Source: Caldiserica bacterium UBA646 (lineage in GTDB: Bacteria > Caldisericota > Caldisericia > Caldisericales > Caldisericaceae). Taken from it: a stretch of DNA of 56,350 nt. Each line of letters starts with the position of its first letter. Position 1 is the first letter of the stretch. A program made the position numbers and the translations under genes. The stretch lies in the NCBI GenBank assembly GCA_002299965.1, contig DBOM01000033.1, positions 1 to 56,350 on the forward strand, in the 5' to 3' direction. Below are positions 48,732 to 56,350 of this stretch, one piece after another. A model generated the notes under the pieces. It was not told the origin of the DNA, ran no database searches, and saw nothing but the letters and a program-made list of their open reading frames with translations.

Positions 48732-50659
48732 AGCATAAATATCCTCAAAACTTGGTTTAAAATGCCGCCGAGAACAATTGCACCAAGAAACTCGCCAATT
48801 GCTACTACTGTTGCCCTTTTCCATCCGAATTCTCTCTTAAAGACAGCAATTGTTGCAATACAGGGGATATAAATCATGGTGACGAAACCAAATATGAATA
48901 TTTGTCTTGGGGTAAGTATTTCTGCAAAATTTGCTGTGTGGTATAGAGTGGATAGCATAATGAGTGTGAGTTCTTTTCGCAAAATACCAAACAGAAATGT
49001 AAGTCCGGCAAGCGGCGGAAGGCCTAACCAATTTGTCATAATGGGCTTAAAAAAATTTGCAATAGGGACAACCCAGTTTAGTTCAGTAAATACTTCCATT
49101 ACTATATTTGCCGCAATGATGATGGGGAATGCAAAGTACACAAAATCTTTTAATCTTACCCAGGTTTGTCTCAGAATAATTTTTGGAACAGGTTTTCTGT
49201 AAAGAGGCATTTCCATAACCAATCCTGTTGGGGAACCTTTTATGTATCTGTTTAATAATCTTCCCAGAATGTACATTAATATAAAAGTTAAAGCGTATAT
49301 TATTATTGCGTAGATAGGGCCTAAAAATGCAGCAACAAGCCCCAACAAGATGACAGTTCTTGCAGAACAGGGTACAAGGGTGGCAAGGATCGCGGCAATA
49401 AATCTATCTCTGTCTCTTTCCATAATGCGTGTTCCAAGTACTGCCGGCACGGTACATCCAAACCCTTCGATAAGCGGTATAAATGCTTTTCCGTGTAGCC
49501 CTAATTTATGCATTATATTGTCCGTGAGAAATGCAATACGTGCAAGATAACCACTATCTTCAAGGAATGCAAGAATTAAGTAAAAGGGCGCAATATATGG
49601 CAGTACAATGGCTATTCCAGCAATAATCCCTATCATAAGGCCATTCCAGAGCAACCTGTTTACAAGAGGAGGAAGCGGCAGTTGTATGAAGATAGGTTTG
49701 AGTAATTCAAAAGAGGTGCTGAGTAACTCTGAAAAATAACTTCCAAATTTAAATACTCCGTAGAAGATTAAAAGTATGAGACCTAGCAGCAAAATGTATC
49801 CCGTTATTTTGTTTAGGGCAATTTTATCTATACTATCCCCGATATTTATTTTTGTCTTGCCTTTTTTCTTTGTTACTTGTTCTGCGATGCGTGATGCTAT
49901 TGTATACCGCTCGGAAATAATTACTGTTTCTGGTGATTCGCCGTGTATTTTGGTAAGTTCTTTTTTAAGTTTTTCTGCAAGTGCAATAATATCAGGATTT
50001 TTTACTATCGTTTTTATCGAGGTATCATTTTCAAGCAGTTTTATTGCTATAAAGCGTGGAGGGTAAAAGGTATCTATTTCTTTTTCTATTTCTGAGGTAA
50101 GGATGTTGATTTTTTCCTCTACTTCTTTTCCATATAAAATAGGTTTTATCTTCTTTGTATTTTTGATGACTTCTTTTGATTTCTCAAAAAGTTCTTTCAG
50201 TCCCTTGTTCCGTACTGCAATAGTTGGAACTACTGGTACGCCAAGCAGGCTGGAAAGCATTTCAAAATCAATGCATAACCCTTTATTTTCCATAATGTCA
50301 TACTGGTTTAATGCAACAATAAGCGGGGATTCCAGTTCAATAAGCTGAAGGGTAAAAAATAAATTTCTTTCAAGGCTTGAAGCATCCACTACATTTATTA
50401 CGGCATCTGGTTTTTCTTTTGCAATAAATTCACGAGAAACAATTTCTTCTTCAGAATATGTTGAGAGGGAATAGATGCCCGGAAGGTCAACAACATGGAT
50501 TCTTGTTCCTTCCTGTTCGATGCGTCCTTCAGCTTTTTCTACTGTTTTGCCGGGCCAGTTTCCTATGATTTGGTTGCCACCGGTAAGTTGATTAAATATT
50601 ACACTTTTTCCTACATTTGCATTACCTGCAAGTGCAATTGTGTATAACTTTTTGTTCAT
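48728..50659 (-). CDS. feoB: Ferrous iron transporter FeoB
   Basis: FeoB is the GTP-dependent Fe(II) importer of the cytoplasmic membrane. The 643-residue protein has the N-terminal G domain with G1 GNANVGKS (12-19), VDLPG in G3 and NQYD in G4, then a GDI-like segment and about eight membrane helices with the gate motifs 'GCTVPAVLGTRIME' and 'PCSARTVILLGLVAAF'. It overlaps feoA by four bases and dtxR by four bases. Its length is typical for the short FeoB class. Confidence 0.96.
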   Translation of the reverse strand: MNKKLYTIALAGNANVGKSVIFNQLTGGNQIIGNWPGKTVEKAEGRIEQEGTRIHVVDLPGIYSLSTYSEEEIVSREFIAKEKPDAVINVVDASSLERNLFFTLQLIELESPLIVALNQYDIMENKGLCIDFEMLSSLLGVPVVPTIAVRNKGLKELFEKSKEVIKNTKKIKPILYGKEVEEKINILTSEIEKEIDTFYPPRFIAIKLLENDTSIKTIVKNPDIIALAEKLKKELTKIHGESPETVIISERYTIASRIAEQVTKKKGKTKINIGDSIDKIALNKITGYILLLGLILLIFYGVFKFGSYFSELLSTSFELLKPIFIQLPLPPLVNRLLWNGLMIGIIAGIAIVLPYIAPFYLILAFLEDSGYLARIAFLTDNIMHKLGLHGKAFIPLIEGFGCTVPAVLGTRIMERDRDRFIAAILATLVPCSARTVILLGLVAAFLGPIYAIIIYALTFILMYILGRLLNRYIKGSPTGLVMEMPLYRKPVPKIILRQTWVRLKDFVYFAFPIIIAANIVMEVFTELNWVVPIANFFKPIMTNWLGLPPLAGLTFLFGILRKELTLIMLSTLYHTANFAEILTPRQIFIFGFVTMIYIPCIATIAVFKREFGWKRATVVAIGEFLGAIVLGGILNQVLRIFML

Positions 50660-50949
50660 ATTTTTTCTACATATATACGTGAAGCAATATTTCTTCCAAT
50701 TGCAAGGCGTGTGCCCATAACAGATATTTCTACAGGTCCTGTAGGCATATTCCGTATTATTTCTATTACACTGCCGGGGATAAGGCCCATTTCTTGAAGT
50801 CTTCTTGCAAGGCCCATTCCCATTCCGTGTTTTCTTTTATGCCATGGTCCCAGCCCATGACTTTTAAATCCTTCATGATCTGTCGAAAAACCTATTACTT
50901 TAGCTTTATCTCCCGGATTTAGCTGTATCAAAGTCACCTTTTTATCCAT
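50656..50949 (-). CDS. feoA: FeoA ferrous iron transport accessory protein
   Basis: FeoA is a small SH3-like protein that helps FeoB. The 97 residues contain 'LIQLNPGDKAKVIGF', 'RLQEMGLIPGSVIEIIRNMPTGP' in part, and 'TRLAIGRNIASRIYV', which match FeoA. An internal insertion, 'KSHGLGPWHKRKHGMGMG' in part, is rich in His and Gly and could bind iron. It is the first gene of feoA-feoB-dtxR and its start overlaps none of the upstream elements. Shine-Dalgarno AGGAG is nine bases upstream. Confidence 0.92.
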   Translation of the reverse strand: MDKKVTLIQLNPGDKAKVIGFSTDHEGFKSHGLGPWHKRKHGMGMGLARRLQEMGLIPGSVIEIIRNMPTGPVEISVMGTRLAIGRNIASRIYVEKI

Positions 50950-50969
50950 ATTTTATTTTCTCCTATTTA

Positions 50970-50983
50970 TTAGGTTAACCTAA
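50970..50983. promoter_or_regulatory. Iron-box operator of the feo operon
   Basis: TTAGGTTAACCTAA is a perfect 14-bp palindrome that matches half-sites of the DtxR/IdeR iron box (TTAGGTTAGCCTAACCTAA family). It lies just past the -10 box on the - strand and covers the transcription start. Confidence 0.82.
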
Positions 50984-50990
50984 CTTTTAA

Positions 50991-51018
50991 ATTATACCAT
51001 GGCATAACTGGTTGTCAA
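50991..51018 (-). promoter_or_regulatory. feoA promoter
   Basis: TTGACA (51013-51018), a 16-bp spacer and TATAAT (50991-50996) on the - strand: both hexamers are perfect consensus. The operator at 50970-50983 follows directly. Confidence 0.88.
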
Positions 51019-51035
51019 GAGGGAAAATCATTTTT

Positions 51036-51542
51036 TTAAAGATCGAGAAAACCTTTTTCTTTTAATGCGTTTTTGATTTTTTCCAATCTTTCTTTTGAAT
51101 CCGCTTCTACTGTGTGGAGGTGTATTCCATTAGACAGAGTAAGAAGTGGTTTTGCATGGGCAGTTTCCATTTTGGCGATGAAACGCCTGATATCTTCAAT
51201 TGTTTCTATATTTAGGTTGCCCCTTATCTCTCCGTAAAGGGGATGCTCTACTATGACATCTAAAATCCTTCCTCCGTTTTGTACAATTATTGACAGTTCT
51301 TTCTCTATTGATTCTTTTGTATGCTTTACAGCAAAGATAGTTTTAACGCCTCTTTCTTTTTGCATTGCATATCCTTTTGGAGTTGCGTTTATTTTATATC
51401 CCGCAGCACGCAGCAGGGCAATATCTTTTATAATTATCTGTCTTGTTACTCCCATTATTTTGGCGATCTCTGTACCGGACATAACAGGTACTTTATTTTG
51501 AAGCAGGTTTAATATTGCTTTTCTCCTTTCCTTATCATTCAT
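51036..51542 (-). CDS. niaR: NiaR-type transcriptional regulator (HTH and 3H domain)
   Basis: The 168-residue protein has an N-terminal HTH_11 domain ('MSGTEIAKIMGVTRQIIIKDIALL') and a C-terminal 3H domain named for three conserved histidines (seen here in 'VKHTKE', 'VIVEHPLYGEIRGNL', 'LHTVEADS'). In Firmicutes and Thermotogota these proteins are niacin-sensing repressors of NAD synthesis and niacin transport genes. It overlaps the symporter stop by eight bases, so it is the third gene of the symporter operon. The niacin link is from the family, not tested here. Confidence 0.85.
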   Translation of the reverse strand: MNDKERRKAILNLLQNKVPVMSGTEIAKIMGVTRQIIIKDIALLRAAGYKINATPKGYAMQKERGVKTIFAVKHTKESIEKELSIIVQNGGRILDVIVEHPLYGEIRGNLNIETIEDIRRFIAKMETAHAKPLLTLSNGIHLHTVEADSKERLEKIKNALKEKGFLDL

Positions 51543-52962
51543 TTAACAGTACCTCTTTTTTAGATTGTTGTTTCGATCTATCCGTTTTTAGGCTTACCAG
51601 TATAAATGTTAAGGTGGATATAATAGCACACCATACACCGGGCCACATACCGAGAGGAAAATATTTGGTAGAGTATAAAATTATAACAGTTGTTCCTCCG
51701 ACAAGGATGCTTGTGATAGCACCTATTTTTGTTGCTCTTTTCCAGAATATGCCAATATAAGCCGGTGCAGTTGCAAGAAGGCCTGCAGAGGACATCACGG
51801 AAAGTTCAACTATCGCACCAAACCTTCCTATTGCAAATATGAATGCAAGGATAGCAATTGTTGGAACCATCAATATGCCGAATGGCAGCTGTTTTTCTTT
51901 ATTGGCTTTAGGAATCTTGGCAAAGATATCTACTGTACACATAGAGCTTAATGACAGGATAATGGAGTCAACTGTTGATACGGAAGCAGCGACAATACTG
52001 ATAAACACAATGAGAGCAAGAGCAGTTGGCACATGATTTAAAATCTCCATAGTAACTGTATCCGTCTGTAAGATGTTTGGGAATATGCATTTTGCTGCAA
52101 GCCCGAGGTTTACCACGATAAATGTATATATAAGGCCAAAAAGAGAAAATCCTATTACCATATTTTTTAAACTCTTTTTATCCTTTGGCAAAAACATTCT
52201 CTGGGATACTTGCGGGTTTGTCAATGCAAAGAACATCCAGGGGATTGAAAGGCCAATGAATTTCTGGTATGACATATTTTTTGCAGAAAGCAATTCGGGA
52301 TGGCTGTTTTGTAAGGTTCCAAAGAAATTTCCAAAACTCCCAAATCCAGACAGCACTACATAAAAAAGCAGCACTATGGAGGCTACGATCATGACAACAC
52401 CCTGTAATGCATCTGTCCATGCGACAGACCTCATGCCTCCCCAGAATGTATATGTGATGATTACGATTAGAGCAATTGTGATACCAACAATATATGGTAT
52501 TCCTGCCAAACCTTGAAGCAGATAACCTATTCCCGTAAATTGCACAGACATGTAAGGAACAAGCATAATCAAAGCAAAAACTGTGACAATAATTCCAAGT
52601 AAATTACTTTTATATCTTTTGCTTAACAGTTCCGCCGGCGTGATACAATTATATTGTCTCCCCATGGCCCAAAATTTTGGTGCAAAATAAGTAAGAAGAA
52701 GCACTGTGCTTATAAGATATGTCAATTCAAAACCCATTGCACTGACACCTACTGAATATGCCATACCTACAAGCCCTACCATCATAAATGCGCTGTATGT
52801 TGTCGCACTGTATGTCATTGCAGCGGCAAAACCGCCCAGTTTTCTATTTGCTATAAAATATTCTGCGATACCTTTTCCTCTTTTTTTCTTTGCATAGTAT
52901 GAAATCAGGCAACCAATTGCAAACCATACTGAAAAAACAAAAACCACAGCCGAAGTTTTCAT
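51535..52962 (-). CDS. Sodium:solute symporter (SSS family)
   Basis: This membrane protein of 475 residues has about 13 hydrophobic helices and the SSS signature-like 'YTFWGGMRSVAWTDALQGVVM' and 'SVSTVDSIILSLSSMCTVD'. A longer frame begins at 53106; ATG 52962 overlaps the DUF3311 stop as ATGA and gives a normal first helix. SSS proteins with a neighbouring DUF3311 protein form two-gene transport units such as PanF-like systems. The adjacent niaR suggests that the substrate may be niacin or a related compound (inference). Confidence 0.9.
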   Translation of the reverse strand: MKTSAVVFVFSVWFAIGCLISYYAKKKRGKGIAEYFIANRKLGGFAAAMTYSATTYSAFMMVGLVGMAYSVGVSAMGFELTYLISTVLLLTYFAPKFWAMGRQYNCITPAELLSKRYKSNLLGIIVTVFALIMLVPYMSVQFTGIGYLLQGLAGIPYIVGITIALIVIITYTFWGGMRSVAWTDALQGVVMIVASIVLLFYVVLSGFGSFGNFFGTLQNSHPELLSAKNMSYQKFIGLSIPWMFFALTNPQVSQRMFLPKDKKSLKNMVIGFSLFGLIYTFIVVNLGLAAKCIFPNILQTDTVTMEILNHVPTALALIVFISIVAASVSTVDSIILSLSSMCTVDIFAKIPKANKEKQLPFGILMVPTIAILAFIFAIGRFGAIVELSVMSSAGLLATAPAYIGIFWKRATKIGAITSILVGGTTVIILYSTKYFPLGMWPGVWCAIISTLTFILVSLKTDRSKQQSKKEVLLNE

Positions 52963-53138
52963 ACTTGCCTCCCTATTGAAAAGATGCCATAAAAAATTGT
53001 AAGGATAGTGAGAATTATCCAGAAGAGGTAAGCCCCTGTCATTTTGGGAGGCAAAAGAAACGGCACGGTAAAATCTAATGCAACTATAATAAGGTACACA
53101 ACCCAAAACTCTTTTCCTTTTGCGTAAGCATTTTTCAT
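52959..53138 (-). CDS. Small DUF3311-like membrane protein
   Basis: This 59-residue protein has two hydrophobic helices, 'FWVVYLIIVALDFTVPFLL' and 'LFWIILTILTIFYGIF'. DUF3311 proteins of this size occur directly before SSS symporters. The frame opens at 53264, but the ATG at 53138 follows AGAGG and the 24-bp operator region, and an upstream start would place the operator within the gene. The ATG of the symporter overlaps its stop. Confidence 0.7.
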   Translation of the reverse strand: MKNAYAKGKEFWVVYLIIVALDFTVPFLLPPKMTGAYLFWIILTILTIFYGIFSIGRQV

Positions 53139-53153
53139 TTTATTGCCTCTCTT

Positions 53154-53177
53154 GATATATATACATGTATATATATC
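53154..53177. promoter_or_regulatory. 24-bp perfect palindrome, probable operator
   Basis: This A/T-rich palindrome (GATATATATACA and its complement) runs 53154-53177 and lies between the -10 box (53179-53184) and the small membrane-protein ATG on the - strand. It therefore spans the transcription start. The operon encodes a NiaR-type regulator, the likely ligand-responsive binder. Confidence 0.78.
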
Positions 53178-53178
53178 C

Positions 53179-53206
53179 ACTATAATTTTTTTGTAATTTC
53201 TGTCAA
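53179..53206 (-). promoter_or_regulatory. Promoter of the DUF3311-symporter-niaR operon
   Basis: On the - strand, TTGACA (53201-53206), a 16-bp A/T-rich spacer and TATAGT (53179-53184). Confidence 0.82.
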
Positions 53207-53273
53207 GAGCGAATAATGGTTTTCTCTCATAATTGGCTTTGAAGTTACTATTATCGGGCATCAAGCAAGAAAG

Positions 53274-53293
53274 ATGTCAAAATTTACTGACAT
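53274..53293. terminator. Weak hairpin between divergent-side genes
   Basis: ATGTCA (53274-53279) and TGACAT (53288-53293) pair over an eight-base loop, followed on the + strand by TTTTTGTT. It may act past the metallophosphoesterase gene on the - strand, but the stem is short. Confidence 0.35.
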
Positions 53294-53355
53294 TTTTGTT
53301 CTGTGAAAAGCGCTAACTGGTTATTAATCCAAATTGAAAGATGAATAACTTAGTG

Positions 53356-54153
53356 CTAATTTTTACTTCTTAAAGTGAATACGGTTATCTCTGGAGGGCA
53401 CAGGAAGCGGGCAGTAATCCCGGAGGTTCCAATTCCTCTGTTTACATAGAGTTTTCCCCATTTTGTTTCATACATGCCTTTTACAAAATCTGTTTTGCTT
53501 GGTATCCAGAAAGGTTTTATAAATGGAATGTTTACCTGTCCTCCATGAGTGTGGCCACAGATTATTAAATCAAAATTTTCTTGTCCTAAATGAAGGGTTA
53601 TGTCTGGTGCATGTGCTATAAGGATTGTGAAGTCATCTGCGTCTAATTCAAATGTTGCTTTGTCAATATTATCATGTCCTGTGTAAGGATCACTGACCCC
53701 AACAATATTTATAGAATCGTTTCCCCTGGAGAATACTCTGTTTTCATTCATTAGAATATCTATTTGATGATTTTTAAGTGAGCGAATCAGTGATTCTGTA
53801 TCACCTGCCCAGTAATCCCAGTTTCCAAGGGTTGCATATGTTTCATAGTCAAGTCTGTCAAGGAATTCATTCACGAATTTTAAATTCTCTTCTTTTTCAT
53901 AAAAATCTCCACTTATAATTAATAAATCTGGTTTGATTATTTTTAGAAAAAATAGAACTTCTCTTTCTCTTAAACCAAATCTTTTTATATGAAGGTCAGA
54001 GATCTGGACAATTTTCATTTTATCGAAAGAGACTGGTATTTTTTTGGATTCAATTGTTTTTTTGTTTATAAAAACAATATTTGGCTCAATACAAAAGATA
54101 TAAAGTAAAATTATAACAAGAAATGCGATAAGGTATTTTGCGAATCTTTTCAT
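53356..54153 (-). CDS. Membrane-anchored metallophosphoesterase (YkuE/YaeI-like)
   Basis: This 265-residue protein has an N-terminal membrane helix (about 6-24) and a calcineurin-type phosphoesterase domain with 'IVQISDLHIK' (D-x-H), 'LLIISGDFY' (GD), 'TLGNWDYW' (GNxD), 'ILIAHAPD' and 'ICGHTHGGQVNIP' (GHTH). Relatives include YaeI/YkuE-type enzymes that act on lipid or lipid A precursors at the membrane. The specific substrate is unknown. A strong GGAGGAGG precedes the ATG. Confidence 0.85.
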   Translation of the reverse strand: MKRFAKYLIAFLVIILLYIFCIEPNIVFINKKTIESKKIPVSFDKMKIVQISDLHIKRFGLREREVLFFLKIIKPDLLIISGDFYEKEENLKFVNEFLDRLDYETYATLGNWDYWAGDTESLIRSLKNHQIDILMNENRVFSRGNDSINIVGVSDPYTGHDNIDKATFELDADDFTILIAHAPDITLHLGQENFDLIICGHTHGGQVNIPFIKPFWIPSKTDFVKGMYETKWGKLYVNRGIGTSGITARFLCPPEITVFTLRSKN

Positions 54154-54234
54154 TTAATCCTCCTCCAGAAATACAATTAAATTTCTTCTCCTTATGCTAA
54201 AATTATATACTATTTTAGGAAAAATGCTCTGGGT

Positions 54235-54262
54235 TTGTAAATAACTTTCTTGTTATTATAAT
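54235..54262 (+). promoter_or_regulatory. Promoter of the 54303 gene
   Basis: TTGTAA (54235-54240), 16 bp, TATAAT (54257-54262). An AAAGGAGG Shine-Dalgarno follows at about 54288-54295. Confidence 0.65.
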
Positions 54263-54302
54263 TCAAAAATAAGTAAATTCTAACAGCAAAGGAGGAAACA
54301 AT

Positions 54303-54782
54303 ATGGAGGAAGAAAAAGTACTGGGAGTTATTCCGCATGCAGGGTTAAAAAAGGGGCTATTTAAATCTGAGAGCTGTAATCTTGTTGTGACAAACAAAAG
54401 AGGTATCGTGGCAAAGTTTTCAAAAGATGTCTATAAAAAAGAGGCTCAAGAACGCGCTGAGGAGACAAAACAGGGAGGTAGGGGAAGATTTAAGCAGTTT
54501 CTTTCATCTGCAAGCACTATGACAACATTTTACAAGAGATACCTTGAGATGCTCCCTGAAGATATTCTAAAAGAAACACCGGGAACATTTGTCATTGAAC
54601 CAAGCACAGTGGTCAAGACACAATTGAAAGAGGGAAGGCGTTACAGCGACGAGGACGGTTTTAAGCAACAAAATCCTCACAGTCTTTTGATTGTTATGCC
54701 AAAAGCCAAGCTTCAGTTTAATTTTTCCGGGGATATAAGAAACGCAAGGAGCCTTCTCTCGGATCTATTTGGCAAGATTTAG
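54303..54782 (+). CDS. Conserved-looking cytoplasmic protein of unknown function
   Basis: This 159-residue protein is soluble with no signal or membrane helix. The first 45 residues ('VLGVIPHAGLKKGLFKSESC...LVVTNKRGIVAKF') and the last 40 ('PHSLLIVMPKAKLQFNFSG') look like strands of a PH-like or YokE-like domain around a charged helical middle (about 45-75). I do not recognise a family. It has a good promoter and an AAAGGAGG, so it is probably expressed. Confidence 0.7.
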   Translation: MEEEKVLGVIPHAGLKKGLFKSESCNLVVTNKRGIVAKFSKDVYKKEAQERAEETKQGGRGRFKQFLSSASTMTTFYKRYLEMLPEDILKETPGTFVIEPSTVVKTQLKEGRRYSDEDGFKQQNPHSLLIVMPKAKLQFNFSGDIRNARSLLSDLFGKI

Positions 54783-54811
54783 TGGAATAAGCATCAAGAA
54801 AAATAAAGATT

Positions 54812-54848
54812 TTACTTCACACTGGTGCCAGGCACCAGTGTGAAGTAA
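54812..54848. repeat. 37-nt palindrome (GGTGCC-A-GGCACC core)
   Basis: Two 18-base arms (54812-54829 and 54831-54848) are perfect complements around a single A. The core CTGGTGCC-A-GGCACCAG is GC-rich within an AT-rich genome. It lies 29 bp after the 54303 gene, without a following T run, so it resembles a repetitive extragenic palindrome or transposase-associated hairpin as much as a terminator. Confidence 0.85.
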
Positions 54849-55166
54849 CGAGAAGTCTTTTAAAGAAGAGTTGGTTAGATATAGTTTTAAAATCAGTATA
54901 GCAAAAAATAACGGGAAGAAAAAAAGAGTACAATTTTTTTGTACTGCAAATCTTTAAGCAATCATTCATAGGCGCATCATTTTGTTTGAGGTAACTATAA
55001 TCAGAATGTTTAAAATGGCAGGTACACTAAAACATAGGCATTTATTGTTATTTCAGGGTATAATTTTCAATTTATTTTTATGAAAAGTTAAAAACGGGCT
55101 ATGCGTGCTGAATTTGAAATCTTTGAAAATCAAAAATTTGTATATCTGCACAGGGGATAAAAACTT
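54849..55166. other. Intergenic stretch
   Basis: No gene is visible in these 318 bases. A hairpin, AGTACAA (54927-54933) and TTGTACT (54939-54945), has a T loop; its direction is undecided. The rest is AT-rich with nothing recognisable. Confidence 0.5.
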
Positions 55167-56350
55167 TTACTCTTCAAATTTAAACCCTTTTTCTTTGAAC
55201 AATCTTACGCAGACATTAGCAACCTTTTGGTCATAAAGAATACCTTTATTCTTTTCTATTTCTTCCAGTGCTTTATCAATGCCAAGTGCTGGCCTGTAAG
55301 GCCTGTGAGAACTCATCGCTTCTACTACGTCAGCTACTGCAAGTATTCTTGCTTCAAGCATAATTTCATTTCCTTTAAGTCCGTTAGGGTAGCCAGAGCC
55401 ATCCATTCTTTCATGGTGCTGAAGCACGATTTTTCTGACAGGGCCGGGGAATTCTATATTTTTAAGTATTTCATAACCATTCAAAGGATGCTCTTTAATT
55501 AACGAAAATTCGATTGGAAGCAATTTAGTTGGTTTGGTTAATATTTCGGAAGGAATGTTAATTTTACCAATATCGTGTAACAAGGCTGCAGTTTTCAGGG
55601 TTTCTATTTGTTTTTTTGAGAGTCTCATTTCTTTTGCAATTATTTCGGAAAGTTGAGCTACGTGTCGTTGATGTCCTGCAGTGTATGGATCTTTCATTTC
55701 AACAATTTTAGCGAGAGTGAAAATCGTGCTTTCCATAGCTTTTTGAAGTTTTTTATAACTTTCTTTTACATTTTTCTCTGCTCTTTCTCTTTGTTTAACC
55801 TCTTTGAGTGCATCTTCAAGCAAACGAGCTTTTTCTATTGCAATAGCTGCTGTATTGGCTAAAGGTTGAAGTTTTTTTGCATCCTTCTTGCTGAATTTAT
55901 AGGGAGTTTCACTATCTAGCCTGAGCATTCCCATGACACGGTCTTGAAGGATAATAGGCATAGCAATGTGCGATTTTATCCAGGCAGTTTCTTTAAGACG
56001 CATCCAATCCGGTTCTTTTGTTGTATTGGGAATAACAAGGATTTTTTTTGCCTTAATAGACATCCCGGGTATTTTGTACTCATCCAGAGACTGTATTGCG
56101 TTAACCATAAATTTTTCCATACCGTATTTTTTGTATCCTTTCCAGCAAACAGTATATAACGCGTTTTCTTTGATTAAAGCGATGTTAGATGCATCGCTTG
56201 ATATGAGATAATTTGCCTGTTTAAGTATTTCATCGAAAACTTCATTTAAAGTGGATTTAGAAGTAAGGGCAATGGCTATTTTTGCAAGTATTTCTGCTTG
56301 CAAGCGTTGTTTTTTTTCTTCTTCAAGCAAGATTGTTTTTTCTATCGCAA
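55167..56350 (-). CDS. GAF and HD-GYP domain signalling protein (partial, cut by window edge)
   Basis: This is a cyclic-di-GMP-phosphodiesterase-like protein. The visible C-terminal ~394 codons have a GAF domain (about 10-165 of the visible part, 'ASNIALIKENALYTVCWKG'), a short coiled coil and an HD-GYP domain with HDIGK, 'HHERMDGSGYP' and 'EARILAVADVVEAM'. The reading frame runs without stop to the last base of the window and the residues there (AIEKTILLEEEKK) look like the end of an upstream GAF domain and linker. So the TTG at 56330 is probably not the start, and the gene continues beyond the window. Confidence 0.85.
   Translation of the reverse strand, partial: AIEKTILLEEEKKQRLQAEILAKIAIALTSKSTLNEVFDEILKQANYLISSDASNIALIKENALYTVCWKGYKKYGMEKFMVNAIQSLDEYKIPGMSIKAKKILVIPNTTKEPDWMRLKETAWIKSHIAMPIILQDRVMGMLRLDSETPYKFSKKDAKKLQPLANTAAIAIEKARLLEDALKEVKQRERAEKNVKESYKKLQKAMESTIFTLAKIVEMKDPYTAGHQRHVAQLSEIIAKEMRLSKKQIETLKTAALLHDIGKINIPSEILTKPTKLLPIEFSLIKEHPLNGYEILKNIEFPGPVRKIVLQHHERMDGSGYPNGLKGNEIMLEARILAVADVVEAMSSHRPYRPALGIDKALEEIEKNKGILYDQKVANVCVRLFKEKGFKFEE

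Noticed and set aside
1..56350. CRISPR arrays, rRNA, tRNA, insertion sequences and riboswitches
   Set aside because: No repeat-spacer pattern, no conserved rRNA or T-loop sequences, no transposase gene and no recognisable riboswitch core were seen on reading. A covariance-model search was not possible here.

Overview
The window is strongly AT-rich bacterial DNA. It opens at the chromosomal replication origin: dnaA, a DnaA-box cluster, dnaN, recF, a DciA-like gene, rpmH, rnpA, yidD, yidC, jag and mnmE run on the + strand from 228 to 8129. The gene content (tungsten-type aldehyde:ferredoxin oxidoreductase, Mo hydroxylase, butyrate kinase and phosphotransbutyrylase, FeoAB, no respiratory oxidase in view) suggests an anaerobic fermenter. 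A lipoprotein-type YidC, several lipoproteins and a NiaR-type regulator fit Thermotogota-, Caldisericota-, Synergistota- or Clostridia-like lineages. I cannot name the taxon from the sequence alone.

From 8.3 to 17.1 kb one operon encodes a molybdenum hydroxylase (large and Fe-S subunits, no FAD subunit), a cytosine-deaminase-like amidohydrolase, and a complete nucleoside-type ABC importer (BMP lipoprotein, double ATPase, two permeases). It begins at a near-consensus promoter and ends at a strong terminator. From 17.2 to 28.9 kb a GntR/UTRA repressor with its own operator heads a ten-gene, translationally coupled operon. It encodes an alkylglycerone-phosphate-synthase-like flavoprotein, a CCG iron-sulfur protein, a GlpA-like dehydrogenase, an FGGY kinase, an iron alcohol dehydrogenase, an SCP2 protein, an aldehyde:ferredoxin oxidoreductase, a pyridine-nucleotide disulfide-type flavoprotein and a DUF1667 protein. 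Together these look like a pathway for glycerol ether lipids or a related glycerol derivative (inference).

From 28.9 to 40.7 kb almost everything is on the - strand and concerns the cell envelope: an ECF-like sigma factor with a membrane anti-sigma-like protein, a PEGA/beta-propeller lipoprotein, a secreted amidase-domain protein, a four-gene ABC transporter headed by a small secreted protein, and three unknown exported proteins. Three long leader regions in this island carry five copies of one promoter-like motif (spacing like an ECF promoter), each followed by a strong Shine-Dalgarno and a very short ORF. A 266-bp segment of this leader is repeated 2622 bp apart at about 97% identity. This is the most unusual structure in the window and may be the regulon of the local sigma factor.

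From 41 to 56 kb follow buk-ptb divergent from a class III aminotransferase, a Gmad2/GerMN lipoprotein, a HAD phosphatase, yfcE-parA-parB with a parS-like site nearby, feoA-feoB-dtxR behind a consensus promoter with an iron box, a symporter operon (DUF3311-like, SSS symporter, niaR) with a 24-bp palindrome at its start, a metallophosphoesterase, an unknown protein, and a GAF/HD-GYP signalling protein cut by the window edge. No rRNA, tRNA, CRISPR array or intact insertion sequence was seen.
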